Source: an uncultured Selenomonadaceae bacterium (GTDB taxonomy: Bacteria > Bacillota > Negativicutes > Selenomonadales > Selenomonadaceae). Taken from it: a DNA stretch of 64,000 nt. The position numbers and the translations under genes were made by a program. A model generated the notes under the pieces. That model had not been told where the DNA came from. It did not search any database and saw only the letters and a list, made by a program, of their open reading frames with translations. The stretch spans positions 40,826-104,825 of the forward strand of contig CAJOFR010000010.1 in the NCBI GenBank assembly GCA_905234195.1, in the 5' to 3' direction. Every line of letters begins with the position of its first letter. Position 1 is the first letter of the stretch. Shown piece by piece: positions 8,714 through 17,400 of the stretch.

Positions 8714-8768
8714 CGACGTTTCGGCGCGGCAATAAAAAATAGGAAGTACTTCCCCAAAAAAAAATCAG

Positions 8769-8799
8769 CTCGACAAAAATTTTTGCCGAGTCTTTTTTT
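8769..8799. terminator. bidirectional terminator between RiPP-like genes and the hydroxyacid dehydrogenase
   Basis: An 11-bp inverted repeat (8769-8779 with 8780-8790, one mismatch) is followed by TCTTTTTTT on the plus strand. On the minus strand it is followed by a T-run after GCTGA, so it can end both converging transcripts. Confidence 0.7.
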
Positions 8800-8828
8800 A
8801 TTTTATGGTCGTGGAAAATTTTTTGACG

Positions 8829-9797
8829 TTAAAAATTTACGACGTTGACAGGTTTTCCGGAAAGAAAAGCTTTGAGATTGTCGACGGCGATTTTCATGAG
8901 CCGCGCGCGCGATTCTTTCGGTGCCCAAGAAATATGCGGGGTAATAATACAATTTTTCGCGCCCAAGAGCGGATTATCTCCTCTAATCGGTTCGGTTGAA
9001 ACGACGTCGAGACCTGCGGCATAAACTTTTCCGCTGTCGAGAGCCGCGCGCAGATCTTCTTCAACAATCAGCTGCCCGCGACTGTTGTTAATGATAATCA
9101 CGCCGTCTTTCATTTTCGCAATGTTGTCCTTGTTGATAATTCCCTGCGTCGACGGGAACAGCGGGCAGTGCAAAGCAATTACGTCAGACGTTTTGAAAAG
9201 TTCGTCGAGCTCCACAAAAGTGCAGTCTTCAGTTTTCGTGCCGACTTCGCGCATTGCGTCGAAGGCAATGACATTCATGCCGAGAGCCCGCGCAAGTTTT
9301 CCGGTAGTCTGCCCGATTCTGCCGTAGCCGATAATTCCAATCGTCTTGCCGGCAAGTTCAATCAGCGGATAATCCCAAAAGCACCAGTCGTCATTATTTT
9401 CCCAGCGTCCTTCGTGAACGGCTTTGTTGTGGTGACCGACGTGGTGGCAAATTTCCAGGAGCAGAGCTATTGCAAATTGAGCGACAGCCGTCGTGCCGTA
9501 AGTGGGGATGTTGCAGACGGGAATTTTTTTTATTTTCGCGGTTTCCACGTCGACAACATTATAACCCGTCGCCAAAACTCCGACGTACTTAATATTTTTG
9601 CAGGCGTCGAAAATTTTTTTGGTGACCGGCGTTTTGTTGGTAATGACAATCTCCGCGTCTCCGATACGCTCAATAATTTCAGCTTCGTCCGTCAAGGAAG
9701 TGCGCTCGTAAATTTTGCACTCGCCGAGATTTTCTAAGGCGTCCCAGCTCAAATCTCCGGGGTTAAGCGTGTAGCCGTCCAGGACAACAATTTTCAT
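8829..9797 (-). CDS. D-2-hydroxyacid dehydrogenase (glycerate/hydroxypyruvate reductase type)
   Basis: A 322-residue NAD(P)-dependent enzyme interconverting 2-hydroxy and 2-keto acids. The Rossmann motif GIIGYGRIGQTTG is at about 150-162. The catalytic Arg is in NNSRGQL, Glu in LDVVSTEP, and His in ITPHISW near the C-terminus. The order and the sequence TPHISWAPKESR resemble bacterial glycerate dehydrogenases. SD GAGGAG precedes ATG 9797. It is the last gene of the long minus-strand catabolic operon, 12 nt after rpiB, suggesting reduction of a C3 keto-acid intermediate (inference). Confidence 0.88.
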   Translation of the reverse strand: MKIVVLDGYTLNPGDLSWDALENLGECKIYERTSLTDEAEIIERIGDAEIVITNKTPVTKKIFDACKNIKYVGVLATGYNVVDVETAKIKKIPVCNIPTYGTTAVAQFAIALLLEICHHVGHHNKAVHEGRWENNDDWCFWDYPLIELAGKTIGIIGYGRIGQTTGKLARALGMNVIAFDAMREVGTKTEDCTFVELDELFKTSDVIALHCPLFPSTQGIINKDNIAKMKDGVIIINNSRGQLIVEEDLRAALDSGKVYAAGLDVVSTEPIRGDNPLLGAKNCIITPHISWAPKESRARLMKIAVDNLKAFLSGKPVNVVNF

Positions 9798-9809
9798 CGT
9801 GGAATCTCC

Positions 9810-10250
9810 TCAATTTTCTAGAGCCATAATTTTATTCACGCGGCGCGCATGACGCCCGCCCTCAAATTCCGTCGTAATCCACGCGCGAACAATTTCGCCC
9901 GCCGGTCCGAAACCGACGACCCTGCCGCCCATTGCCAAAACATTTGCGTTGTTGTGCTCACGAGATTTTTTCGCGGAATAGACGTCGTTGCAGAGCGCGC
10001 AGCGGATGCCTTTAATTTTGTTCGCCGCCATAGAAATACCAATGCCCGTGCCGCAGAGGACGATACCGCGTTCAGAGTTGCCGCTCGTGACTTCCGCGCA
10101 AACTTTTTCCGCAATGTCTGGATAATCGACGGATTCTTTGCCGAAAGTTCCCACGTCGTTAATGTCGATATCGCTGAACTCCGACAAAACTTTTTTGACT
10201 TCCTCTTTCAGTTCAACTGCTCCGTGATCGCTGCCAATAGTAATCCTCAT
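9810..10250 (-). CDS. rpiB: ribose-5-phosphate isomerase B family
   Basis: A 146-residue sugar-phosphate isomerase. RpiB/LacAB motifs are visible: ITIGSDHGAVELKEE at the N-terminus, DVGTFGKESVDYPDIA, the active-site region GIVLCGTGIGISMAANK with the catalytic Cys, and CNDVYSAKKSREHNNAN. The start overlaps the upstream unknown gene by 4 nt. Within a TRAP/transketolase/SDR operon it could act on ribose-5-phosphate or on another pentose or tetrose phosphate; RpiB paralogs with altered specificity are known in erythritol and apiose pathways. Confidence 0.92.
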   Translation of the reverse strand: MRITIGSDHGAVELKEEVKKVLSEFSDIDINDVGTFGKESVDYPDIAEKVCAEVTSGNSERGIVLCGTGIGISMAANKIKGIRCALCNDVYSAKKSREHNNANVLAMGGRVVGFGPAGEIVRAWITTEFEGGRHARRVNKIMALEN

Positions 10251-10924
10251 TTTTTTTCGCGTCCTTTCAAAATTTCTTTTAAAATCTGTACTGAACCGTT
10301 ATCGAAAACAAACCTGACGTTCGTGTGCGCCGGAACAACTTCCTCAATTGTGTCGATTCTTACGGCGAGAGATTTTACCGGCTCGGCTACGGCATAATTA
10401 AACGCCTTGATAAATTCCTCGTCGAAGTGCAACCAATTCCGAATCTGCATGCGAAGACTTTCCTCGTCGACGCGATAATTTTTTTCGATTTTGTCGAGAC
10501 CGCTACCAATTTCGTCGAACAAAACGAAATCTCCAAAAACTTTGTAAGTAGTCTTCGGCATCATCGCGAGAAAATCTTTCAGTGGAACTTTTTCCTCTTC
10601 GTTCACGTAACTGATATGAATGTCCTCGTAATTCGGCGCGCTGTAAAATTCTGCGTCGTCGAGTTGGTCATAAGCTTCGCAAATATCGGCGTACCAATCG
10701 TCAAGGCTGCGTTTGTTTGTATTATAATACCAAATTTCTTCGTGTTTGTCATCTTTCGGCTTGACAGGCAAACTGATTGCAATTTCTTTTTTGTCGTCGC
10801 GGTAAGTCAAATAATAACTGTCGTCGAGAATAAAAAACAAATCACGCCCCGCAGAAGTTTTCAGGTGAACGAAGTGCACGCCCCTGCCGCGATATTCGTC
10901 AAGCAACTTTTCAAAATCTTTCAA
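10247..10924 (-). CDS. protein of unknown function in catabolic operon
   Basis: A 225-residue soluble, acidic protein with no signal peptide or membrane segment. TTG start at 10924 with GAGGAG SD 9 nt upstream. Rich in aromatic residues and Asp/Glu; no recognised motif. It overlaps rpiB by 4 nt, so the two are translationally coupled. It may be an accessory or binding protein, but nothing in the sequence assigns a function. Confidence 0.7.
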   Translation of the reverse strand: MKDFEKLLDEYRGRGVHFVHLKTSAGRDLFFILDDSYYLTYRDDKKEIAISLPVKPKDDKHEEIWYYNTNKRSLDDWYADICEAYDQLDDAEFYSAPNYEDIHISYVNEEEKVPLKDFLAMMPKTTYKVFGDFVLFDEIGSGLDKIEKNYRVDEESLRMQIRNWLHFDEEFIKAFNYAVAEPVKSLAVRIDTIEEVVPAHTNVRFVFDNGSVQILKEILKGREKK

Positions 10925-10948
10925 GTCAATCAGCTCCTCGATAAAAAT

Positions 10949-12235
10949 TTAAACTAAATATCTAAAGTAAACATAGACGGTAGCCATGACGATTGTCAAA
11001 ATCATAATGGGAAAACCGACTTTGAAATAATCAATGAAAGTTATGCGAACGCCGCGATCCGCCGCCAGCCCCGCAACAATTAAATTCGCGGACGCCCCGA
11101 CAAGTGTTCCGTTGCCGCCGAGACACGCGCCGAGTGCCAGGCTCCACCAAATCGGCTCCAGGTTTGAAACGCCCATCGCGCCCATATTTTGAATCAGCGG
11201 GATCATTGTCGCGACGAAGGGAATATTATCGAGCACCGAAGAAACTATCGCGCTCAACCAAATCACCAGGAGGGAAGTTGCAGTGACGTCGCCGCCGGTA
11301 ATTTCCACAGCCGCCTTTGCAAGTTTGCCGATAACTCCCACTTCGATTAAGCCGCCGACCGCGATAAAAAGTCCTATGAAGAAAAATATTGTTGCCCATT
11401 CGACTTTAGATTTCATTGTGGATTCAACTAAATGATGTCCGCCGCCCGCCAGCAACAGCAACAAAAATCCTCCTGCCAATGCCATTAACGAAGACTCGAC
11501 GTGGTGAAGTTGGTGCGTGAAAAATCCCAAAATCGTCAAGCCCAAAACGAACAACGCCTTGTTCAAAAGTTTTTTGTCCTTCAGCGCGGCGTACTCGTCC
11601 ATTTTCATTAATTCCTTTTGCAGTTCCGGGCGCGTCGACAATTCTTTTTTGTAGAGGAACTCGAAAATAAAAATCACGACGACCATTTGAATCACGACGA
11701 TTGGCGCGAGGTTTTGGATAAACGCCATGAACGTCAATTCTTTTACCGCGCTGCCTATCATGATATTTGGCGGGTCTCCTATCAAAGTGGCAGTGCCTCC
11801 GATATTCGACGCCATTATTTGCGTCAGCAGGAAGGGCATCGGATTTAATTCGAGCTGTTTGGTTATGCTGAAGGTCACCGGCACCATGAGCAAAACTGTC
11901 GTGACGTTATCGAGGAACGCCGAAAAAACCGCCGTGATTATTCCGAGATAAGTTAGAATTTTTTTAGGTTCGGCGTTAGCTTTTTTTGCCGCCCAAATTG
12001 CCACGAAGTCGAAAAGTCCCGTGTGGCTCGTCACGCCAACCAAAATCATCATGCCCGTTAAAAGTCCCAGCGTGTTGAAGTCAATGTGGTGAATTGCCTC
12101 CTCTTGTGAAAGTATCCCCAGCAACATCATCAAGACTGCGCCGATCATTGCGGCAACTGTCCTGTGGATTTTTTCCGAGACGATTACCGCGTACATTACG
12201 ATAAAAATTCCGCCGGCTATAATTTCCAAAATCAT
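10949..12235 (-). CDS. ArsB/NhaD/CitMHS-type ion transporter
   Basis: A 428-residue polytopic membrane protein of the ion-transporter superfamily, with about 11-12 hydrophobic segments arranged as two repeats. The diagnostic blocks are SAFLDNVTTVLLMVPVT (about 107-123), GGTATLIGDPPNIMIG (about 148-163), SSVLDNIPFVATMIPL and ACLGGNGTLVGASANLI. These are the inverted-repeat hairpins seen in ArsB, NhaD and SLC13-type carriers. Substrate could be Na+/H+, arsenite or an organic anion; operon context favours an organic acid or ion coupling. Start is ATG 12235 or, better spaced from GGAGG, TTG 12229. Confidence 0.85.
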   Translation of the reverse strand: MILEIIAGGIFIVMYAVIVSEKIHRTVAAMIGAVLMMLLGILSQEEAIHHIDFNTLGLLTGMMILVGVTSHTGLFDFVAIWAAKKANAEPKKILTYLGIITAVFSAFLDNVTTVLLMVPVTFSITKQLELNPMPFLLTQIMASNIGGTATLIGDPPNIMIGSAVKELTFMAFIQNLAPIVVIQMVVVIFIFEFLYKKELSTRPELQKELMKMDEYAALKDKKLLNKALFVLGLTILGFFTHQLHHVESSLMALAGGFLLLLLAGGGHHLVESTMKSKVEWATIFFFIGLFIAVGGLIEVGVIGKLAKAAVEITGGDVTATSLLVIWLSAIVSSVLDNIPFVATMIPLIQNMGAMGVSNLEPIWWSLALGACLGGNGTLVGASANLIVAGLAADRGVRITFIDYFKVGFPIMILTIVMATVYVYFRYLV

Positions 12236-12258
12236 CTCCTCCTTAAAATAAAGTTAAA

Positions 12259-12297
12259 GCGGTCGGCAACGAAAAAATTTTTTCCGCAACCAACCGC
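12259..12297 (-). terminator. intergenic hairpin after the SDR gene
   Basis: GCGGTCGG (12259-12266) can pair with CCAACCGC (12290-12297) around an A/T-rich inner stem. On the minus strand it is followed by TTTAACTTTATTTT. It may attenuate transcription between the SDR gene and the ion transporter gene. Confidence 0.45.
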
Positions 12298-12339
12298 CTT
12301 TCCTAGTTTTGTAGTGTAAAGGGTCAAGGGGAAAGTTTT

Positions 12340-13152
12340 TTAACGCTTATCCCTTAACGCTTTTCCCTTACCACTTATCCCTTGAATTAATCCATGTGGG
12401 AGGCCGCCGTTAATGTCAATGTCTTCGCCGGTGATATAGCCCGCTTCTTTGGAGGCGAGGAAAACAATCGGACCCGCAACCTCAAAAACTTCGCCGATAC
12501 GTTTCATTGGAATTTCTTGCGCCAATTTTATATCGTCTTCTTCGGTGCCGTTCATGTTCTTGCGAATGTCGGTATTAATCGCGCCGGGGCAAACGCAGTT
12601 GACGGTAATTCCATATTCCGCGACTTCGCGAGCAAGATTTTTCGAGAAACCGAGCAACGCCGCCTTAGACGCGCTGTAATGTGCGCCGCCGAAAACTCCG
12701 CCGCCGCGTTTTGCAGAAACGCTGGACAAGCTGACGATACGCCCGTATTTCGCCTCTTTCATGACTTCGACGACGGCTTTCGTGATGAGGAAGGTGCCGA
12801 ACATGTTGACGTTGAAAACGCGTTTCATGTCGTCAAGTGTCATGTCGTGGACGGTGACGCGCTGGGTGATACCCGCGTTGTTTACGAGCACGTCGATTTT
12901 TCCGTATTTATCCTTGACGTTTTTAACGAACTCGTTGACGGATTTTTCGTCGGCGATATTCAAAACAAAACCGTCCGCCTTGTAGCCCGCCGCCTTAATT
13001 TCGGCGACAGTGTCCTTGCAACCCTGCTCATTCATGTCAGCGATAATAACATTTGCGCCCGCCTCCGCGAACATGTTAGCAATGCCGCGACCGATACCGC
13101 GCTTTGAACCCGAACCTGTAACAATAACAACCTGATCTTTGAAATCGAACAT
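12340..13152 (-). CDS. SDR-family NAD(P)-dependent oxidoreductase
   Basis: A 270-residue classical short-chain dehydrogenase. Cofactor motif TGSGSKRGIGRGIA (about 12-25), NNAG motif LVNNAGI (about 89-95), Ser near SLSSVSA and catalytic Tyr/Lys in HYSASKAAL (about 157-165). Substrate is probably a polyol, sugar or sugar acid, by operon context. The C-terminal tail (GISGKGKALRDKR) is encoded by a run of GGGATAAG-like tandem repeats after the normal family end, so it appears repeat-derived. It lies between tktC and the ion transporter. Confidence 0.88.
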   Translation of the reverse strand: MFDFKDQVVIVTGSGSKRGIGRGIANMFAEAGANVIIADMNEQGCKDTVAEIKAAGYKADGFVLNIADEKSVNEFVKNVKDKYGKIDVLVNNAGITQRVTVHDMTLDDMKRVFNVNMFGTFLITKAVVEVMKEAKYGRIVSLSSVSAKRGGGVFGGAHYSASKAALLGFSKNLAREVAEYGITVNCVCPGAINTDIRKNMNGTEEDDIKLAQEIPMKRIGEVFEVAGPIVFLASKEAGYITGEDIDINGGLPHGLIQGISGKGKALRDKR

Positions 13153-13209
13153 TTAAAATTACATCCTAAGAATTTTATTCACATAATTTCAAATTTCAAC
13201 CACCTTGAT

Positions 13210-14140
13210 TTACTGCAGGGCTTTTGCGGCGTCGACAATCCCTTCCACGGTGATTCCGTTTTTGGCAAGCAGTCTTTCGTAAGGCGCGGACTCACCAAAT
13301 TGATCTTGAATACCAATGCGCTTGACTTTGCCCTTGCCCATTTCGGCGACGATTTCGCAGACGCCGGAGCCGAGCCCGTTCAAAATATTGTGGTCTTCGA
13401 CGGTGACAATCTTGCCGATTTTTTCCACGCAGTCTTTCACCGCGTCGACGTCAAGCGGCTTAATCGTGTGCATATCGAGAACTTTCGCGGAAATATTTTC
13501 TTCGGCGAGTTTCTTAGCCGCCTCCATAGCCAGACAAACCGTGTCACCGTTCGCAATAATCGCAACGTCCTTGCCGTCCTGCACGAGATGCGCCTTTCCA
13601 ATTTCAAACTCAACATTCTCGTCGTAGATAACGGGCATTGCGTCGCGGGTAAAGCGAATAAAAGCAGGTCCGTTCAGTTCAGCAACGGCACGCGTCAATT
13701 TTTTCGCCGCCCAATAATCCGCCGGCATAATAACCGTCATGTTCGGGATAGTGCGCAAAACGCCCATGTCCTCTATCGCTTGATGACTTGCGCCGTCGTT
13801 CGCCGGAGTCAATCCGCCGTGCGAGCAAGCAATTTTCACGTTCAGTTTCGGGTACGCAATTTCCTGACGAATCATTTCACACATGCGCAACGAGCCGAAA
13901 ACCGCGTAGGTCACGACGAAGGGAATTTTCCCGCAGGTAGCCATACCCGCCGCGACGCCCGCCGCATTCTGTTCAGCGATACCAACGTTAATGTGTTGCG
14001 CGGGCAGGGCTTTTCTGAAACCGTCACTCTTGCAAGATTTCCCTATATCCGCCGATATTTTTATTTTCCTTGCCGAGTGCGATAATCTCTTCGCCGAAAC
14101 CGTTTCGAGTTGCAATTTTTTCCATATCATTCACTCCCAT
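13210..14140 (-). pseudogene. transketolase C-terminal subunit, frameshifted
   Basis: Split-type transketolase second subunit (pyrimidine-binding and C-terminal domains). The natural start is ATG 14140 (MGVNDMEKIATRNGFGEE). That frame is lost after KENKNI near 14055-14065, and the protein resumes in another frame at SADIGKSCKSDGF. The usual IVVLDAD strand is shortened, as expected from a small deletion that is not a multiple of three. The rest (NVGIAEQNAAGVAAGMA, HGGLTPANDGASHQAIED, LDMHTIKPLD) is intact to the stop. An out-of-frame ATG at 14130 opens the longer remaining frame but would give a wrong N-terminus. Confidence 0.8.
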
Positions 14141-14200
14141 TTTTTAGTGATTGGGGATTAGCGTTTAGGGGTTAGAGAAAAAATTCTATCCCCCAATCCC

Positions 14201-14854
14201 TTAGTTAAAAGAATAATCCGAATCGATGTCCTTAATCGCCTGTTCGTACTGCTCTTTGTTCGGAGCGACGCCGTGCCACGCCGCAATATTTTCCATGTAA
14301 GAAACACCCTTGCCCTTCGTCGTCTGCGCGAAAATGCATTTGGGCTTATGGTCGTGGCGCATTCTTATCGTGTCGAGCGTGCGAACAATCTGCGCCATGT
14401 CGTTGCCGTCAATGTTGTAGACGTCAAAGCCGAACGCCTCAAATTTGTCCATTTTCAGCGCGATAGCCATACCAACCGCGCAGGCGAGACCTTGACCGAG
14501 CGAGCCTGTAGGAATATCGATACCCGGGCATTTCATGTTCGGGTGACCCTGCAGCGGCGAACCTTCCTTGCGAAGGGTGTGCAAAGTTTCTTCGGGGAAA
14601 AATCCGAGAGTGCCGAGAGCCGCGTACTAAATCGGGCAGACGTGACCTTTTGAAAGGACGAAACGGTCGCGGTCTTCCCACTTCGGATTTTTCGGATCCA
14701 CATTCATTTCGCTGAAGTAGCACGCGGTGACAAAATCAGCCGCCGAAAGCGAGCCGCCCGGGTGTCCGGATTGCGCTTCGTAAATCATCGTCACGACTTT
14801 CTTGCACAAATCCTTAGCGATTGCCTTGAGTTCCTCAACGGTTTTTTTCTTCAT
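14201..14854 (-). pseudogene. transketolase N-terminal subunit, amber codon and internal deletion
   Basis: Split-type transketolase first subunit. It starts well (ATG 14854, SD AAGGAGG; QSGHPGGSLSAADF and DRFVLSKGHVCP present). An in-frame TAG at 14627-14629 replaces the expected Gln/Leu-type residue before YAALGTLGFF; the frame is otherwise unbroken. A second lesion is an in-frame gap of roughly 60 residues between MAIALKMDK and FEAFGFDVYNIDG. The gap removes the GDG...NN thiamine-diphosphate-binding motif. Total coding length is 217 codons against about 270 for the family. The product cannot be an active subunit. Confidence 0.82.
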
Positions 14855-14901
14855 TAGTAAAAACCTCCTTAAAAAATTTTCAACTTACAAAAACTAAAAA
14901 G

Positions 14902-15600
14902 TTAATCATTAAGTTCAGCTACAATTTCGGTGATAACGCCGCCGACTGATTCAAACTCAATCTTAGATTTCTTGTCGTCGCTGTAATAAGTGTACTCGAC
15001 CTTATCGCGGCTGACGTCGACATCATCTGCGCGCCCGTAAGCATTGTTCAAAGAGTATTCGCTCATGCCGACAGAAATTCCGGCGGCGGTTTTAACGTCG
15101 TCAGTTTTCGCGGTAATTTTTTCAACTTTGTCGTTTTCGACTTCGACGACAAGCCCGTTTTTAAATCTCAAAGTGTCGCCGTTCGTCTCGACGGGATTGC
15201 TCAATGTAGACTTTGCAGTTTCGACGGCGATACCCGGCATAATTCCGCCCAAAGAAATATCGCGCGTCGTCTTCATCTCACCGATTTTATTTGCCGCGCC
15301 CGAAGCTATCTCATTAACCTTATCATTGACTTTGTTCGCCGCGTTTTCGGCGTCCTGTTTCATTTTATCTGCAGTCTCGTCAACTTTTGCGGCGGCGTCA
15401 TCTGCTGCCGCGCCGGCATCTTTTTTCATCTCGTCGACTTTATTTGCAGCATCCTTTTTGGTTTCGTCAACCTTCTGCTCAACTTTTTCGACGGCGGCAT
15501 TTGCATTTTCCTTTGTGTCCTCAACGGGCTTGGGAGTTTGTCCGCAACCCGCCGAGAAAATCATTGCCGCGAAGACCAACAACGCCAAAGTTTTTTTCAT
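14902..15600 (-). CDS. lipoprotein with LEA-like amphipathic repeats
   Basis: A 232-residue protein. ATG 15600 is chosen because it lies 9 nt after AGGAGG; an ATG at 15609 abuts the SD. A signal peptide with lipobox (SAGC, Cys about 18) is followed by 11-residue-type repeats rich in Ala/Lys/Asp/Glu (KKDAANKVDEMKKDAG-like, about 35-105), which form an amphipathic helix like LEA or apolipoprotein-type repeats. A C-terminal globular domain (about 115-232) resembles small periplasmic domains. It sits between dctM and the transketolase genes. It is probably a periplasmic membrane-associated protein of unknown role. Confidence 0.75.
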   Translation of the reverse strand: MKKTLALLVFAAMIFSAGCGQTPKPVEDTKENANAAVEKVEQKVDETKKDAANKVDEMKKDAGAAADDAAAKVDETADKMKQDAENAANKVNDKVNEIASGAANKIGEMKTTRDISLGGIMPGIAVETAKSTLSNPVETNGDTLRFKNGLVVEVENDKVEKITAKTDDVKTAAGISVGMSEYSLNNAYGRADDVDVSRDKVEYTYYSDDKKSKIEFESVGGVITEIVAELND

Positions 15601-15627
15601 GATAACCATCCTCCTTAATTTTCCGCG

Positions 15628-16911
15628 CTAGACTAAAAGTAACGCGATTGACGGGATATAGGTTACCAAAAGTAGAACAATTAAGCAAGCGATTATTAGC
15701 GGAATGACCGCCATAGAAATATCTTTTAGTGTGACGTTCGCAATGCCGCAACCGACAAATAGATTTATTCCTACAGGCGGAGTGACAAGACCTATCGACA
15801 AGTTCAAGACCATGACTGCGCCGAAGTGAATCGGATCTATTCCCAGCGACAAGGCGACCGGCAAAAACAGCGGCGTGAAAATCAAAACCGCGCTCGCTGC
15901 GTCCATAAAACAGCCCGCGATTAAGAAGATGACGTTCGCAATCAGCAGGAACATGATATAATTTCCGCCGGTTATTTCCGTCAGCCCCGCGCTTATCGCC
16001 AAATCCAGGCGCGCCCTCGTCAAAATGTACGCGAACAAACTTGCCGTCGCCGTGATAAACATAACAACTGCCGTCGTCGTCGTGGAGTTCACGAAAATTT
16101 CGTAGAGGTCTTTCAATTTCAAAGTTTTGTAGATGAAAAATCCGACGAACAATCCGTAAACCGTTGACGCCGCCGCCGCTTCCGTTGGCGTGAAAATTCC
16201 GCCGTAGATGCCGCCCAAAATTATTGCCGGCATCATTAATCCCCAGAAAGCCTCCTTGAACGACGCCCAACGCTCCGCCATCGTCGCTTTAGGCAAAAGT
16301 TCAATATTCATGTTCCGCGTCGTCCACAGCGATACCAAAATCAACGCGAGACCAATCATCAAGCCGGGCATAATTCCCGACAAGAACAATTTTCCGATTG
16401 ACGTATCGGCAACGGATCCGTAGACAACGAATGTGATTGACGGCGGGATAACAATTCCCGTCGCGCCCGCCGCCGCCATTAACGCCGCAGAAAATGCGGG
16501 CGGGTAGCCGACGTTCACCATTGCCGGAATTAGAATCATGCCGAGCGCAACAACTGTTGCCGGACCCGAACCGGAAATCGCCGCGAAGAAACAAGCAACC
16601 GATACCATGACGACGATTAAGCCGCCGCGCAAATGTCCCACGCAACTCTGCACGAAGTCAATCAGTCTTTTTGAAATCCCCGCCTTTTCCATGACGTTGC
16701 CGCCGAGAATGAAGAACGGCACCGCCAACAAAACAAACTTACTCGTCGCCGAAGAAAAAATTCTCGGCAACATCGTCATAATCGTATCCAGTGGACGCCC
16801 CGCGCCGTCGATTAACATTCCGAAGACGCTGGAAACACCGAGACAAACCGCAATAGGAGTGCCGACCAAAAGTAGGACGGCGAAACTCAAGAAAATTACC
16901 GGACCAATCAT
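15628..16911 (-). CDS. dctM: TRAP transporter large permease subunit DctM
   Basis: A 427-residue polytopic protein (about 12 hydrophobic segments) of the TRAP-T large-subunit family, the ion-coupled translocation channel for carboxylates or sugar acids. Typical motifs: TPIAVCLGVSS, a GSGPATVVALG hairpin region, and a C-terminal LSIGLVTPPVGINLFVGC block (about 365-385). It overlaps dctQ by 4 nt (ATGA). Confidence 0.95.
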   Translation of the reverse strand: MIGPVIFLSFAVLLLVGTPIAVCLGVSSVFGMLIDGAGRPLDTIMTMLPRIFSSATSKFVLLAVPFFILGGNVMEKAGISKRLIDFVQSCVGHLRGGLIVVMVSVACFFAAISGSGPATVVALGMILIPAMVNVGYPPAFSAALMAAAGATGIVIPPSITFVVYGSVADTSIGKLFLSGIMPGLMIGLALILVSLWTTRNMNIELLPKATMAERWASFKEAFWGLMMPAIILGGIYGGIFTPTEAAAASTVYGLFVGFFIYKTLKLKDLYEIFVNSTTTTAVVMFITATASLFAYILTRARLDLAISAGLTEITGGNYIMFLLIANVIFLIAGCFMDAASAVLIFTPLFLPVALSLGIDPIHFGAVMVLNLSIGLVTPPVGINLFVGCGIANVTLKDISMAVIPLIIACLIVLLLVTYIPSIALLLV

Positions 16912-17384
16912 TTGCCGTCAGCCTCCCTTTTCGTCACTTCGTCAAGAAACAGGAACAAAAATTCTATCGCGATAAAGAACGCGCCCAGCGGCACGAACGC
17001 CCCGAAAATCCATTCCGGCCACTGCATGCCCGCCGTAACTTGTCCGTGTCTTATTTGACTTTGCACCATGCTTATTCCGTACCAAAACAGCGCGGACGAA
17101 AACAGGAACGCCAACAAATATCCGAACGCCGCTATCGCCCGACGCACCCCAAAGGACAACAAGTCAACTATCGCCGTGAATCCCAAATGCGCCTTCCTGC
17201 GCGCCGCCGCCGCCGAACCTATCAAACTCAACAAGACAAACAAGTACGTCGTAATTTCTTCGGAGAACGAAAACGATGCACTGAAAACGTACCGCGCTAC
17301 GACGTTCGCAAATGTCAAAACCGTCATGAAGACCAAAGCTATCGCGCAGATTATGTCTTCGACTTTTCCCAAAAATTCTCGCAT
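16908..17384 (-). CDS. dctQ: TRAP transporter small permease subunit DctQ
   Basis: A 158-residue protein with four hydrophobic segments and the DctQ pattern FANVVARYVF then FSFSEEITTYLFV near the first two segments. SD GGAGG precedes ATG 17384. It forms the membrane complex with DctM, to which it is translationally coupled. Confidence 0.93.
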   Translation of the reverse strand: MREFLGKVEDIICAIALVFMTVLTFANVVARYVFSASFSFSEEITTYLFVLLSLIGSAAAARRKAHLGFTAIVDLLSFGVRRAIAAFGYLLAFLFSSALFWYGISMVQSQIRHGQVTAGMQWPEWIFGAFVPLGAFFIAIEFLFLFLDEVTKREADGK

Positions 17385-17400
17385 TGCCGCCGCGCCTCCT

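Larger units (their letters stand above)
8182..8738 (+). repeat. tandem duplication carrying two RiPP precursor genes
   Basis: Unit 1 (about 8182-8419) and unit 2 (about 8420-8738) share SD, start and the first 110 or so bases almost identically (8182-8297 versus 8420-8536). They also share a second homologous block (8298-8396 versus 8561-8713) and a similar 3' tail (TTGACGACG then GCGGCAA). Unit 1 lacks 24 nt present in unit 2 between the blocks. The coding ends, which would specify core peptides, differ completely. Confidence 0.85.

Noticed and set aside
14627..14629. Amber codon in tktN as possible recoding (pyrrolysine or suppressor)
   Set aside because: TAG is used as an ordinary stop elsewhere (for example ecfA2 and the 41.7-kb peptide gene), and the same gene also lacks its cofactor-binding region, so simple decay is the better explanation.
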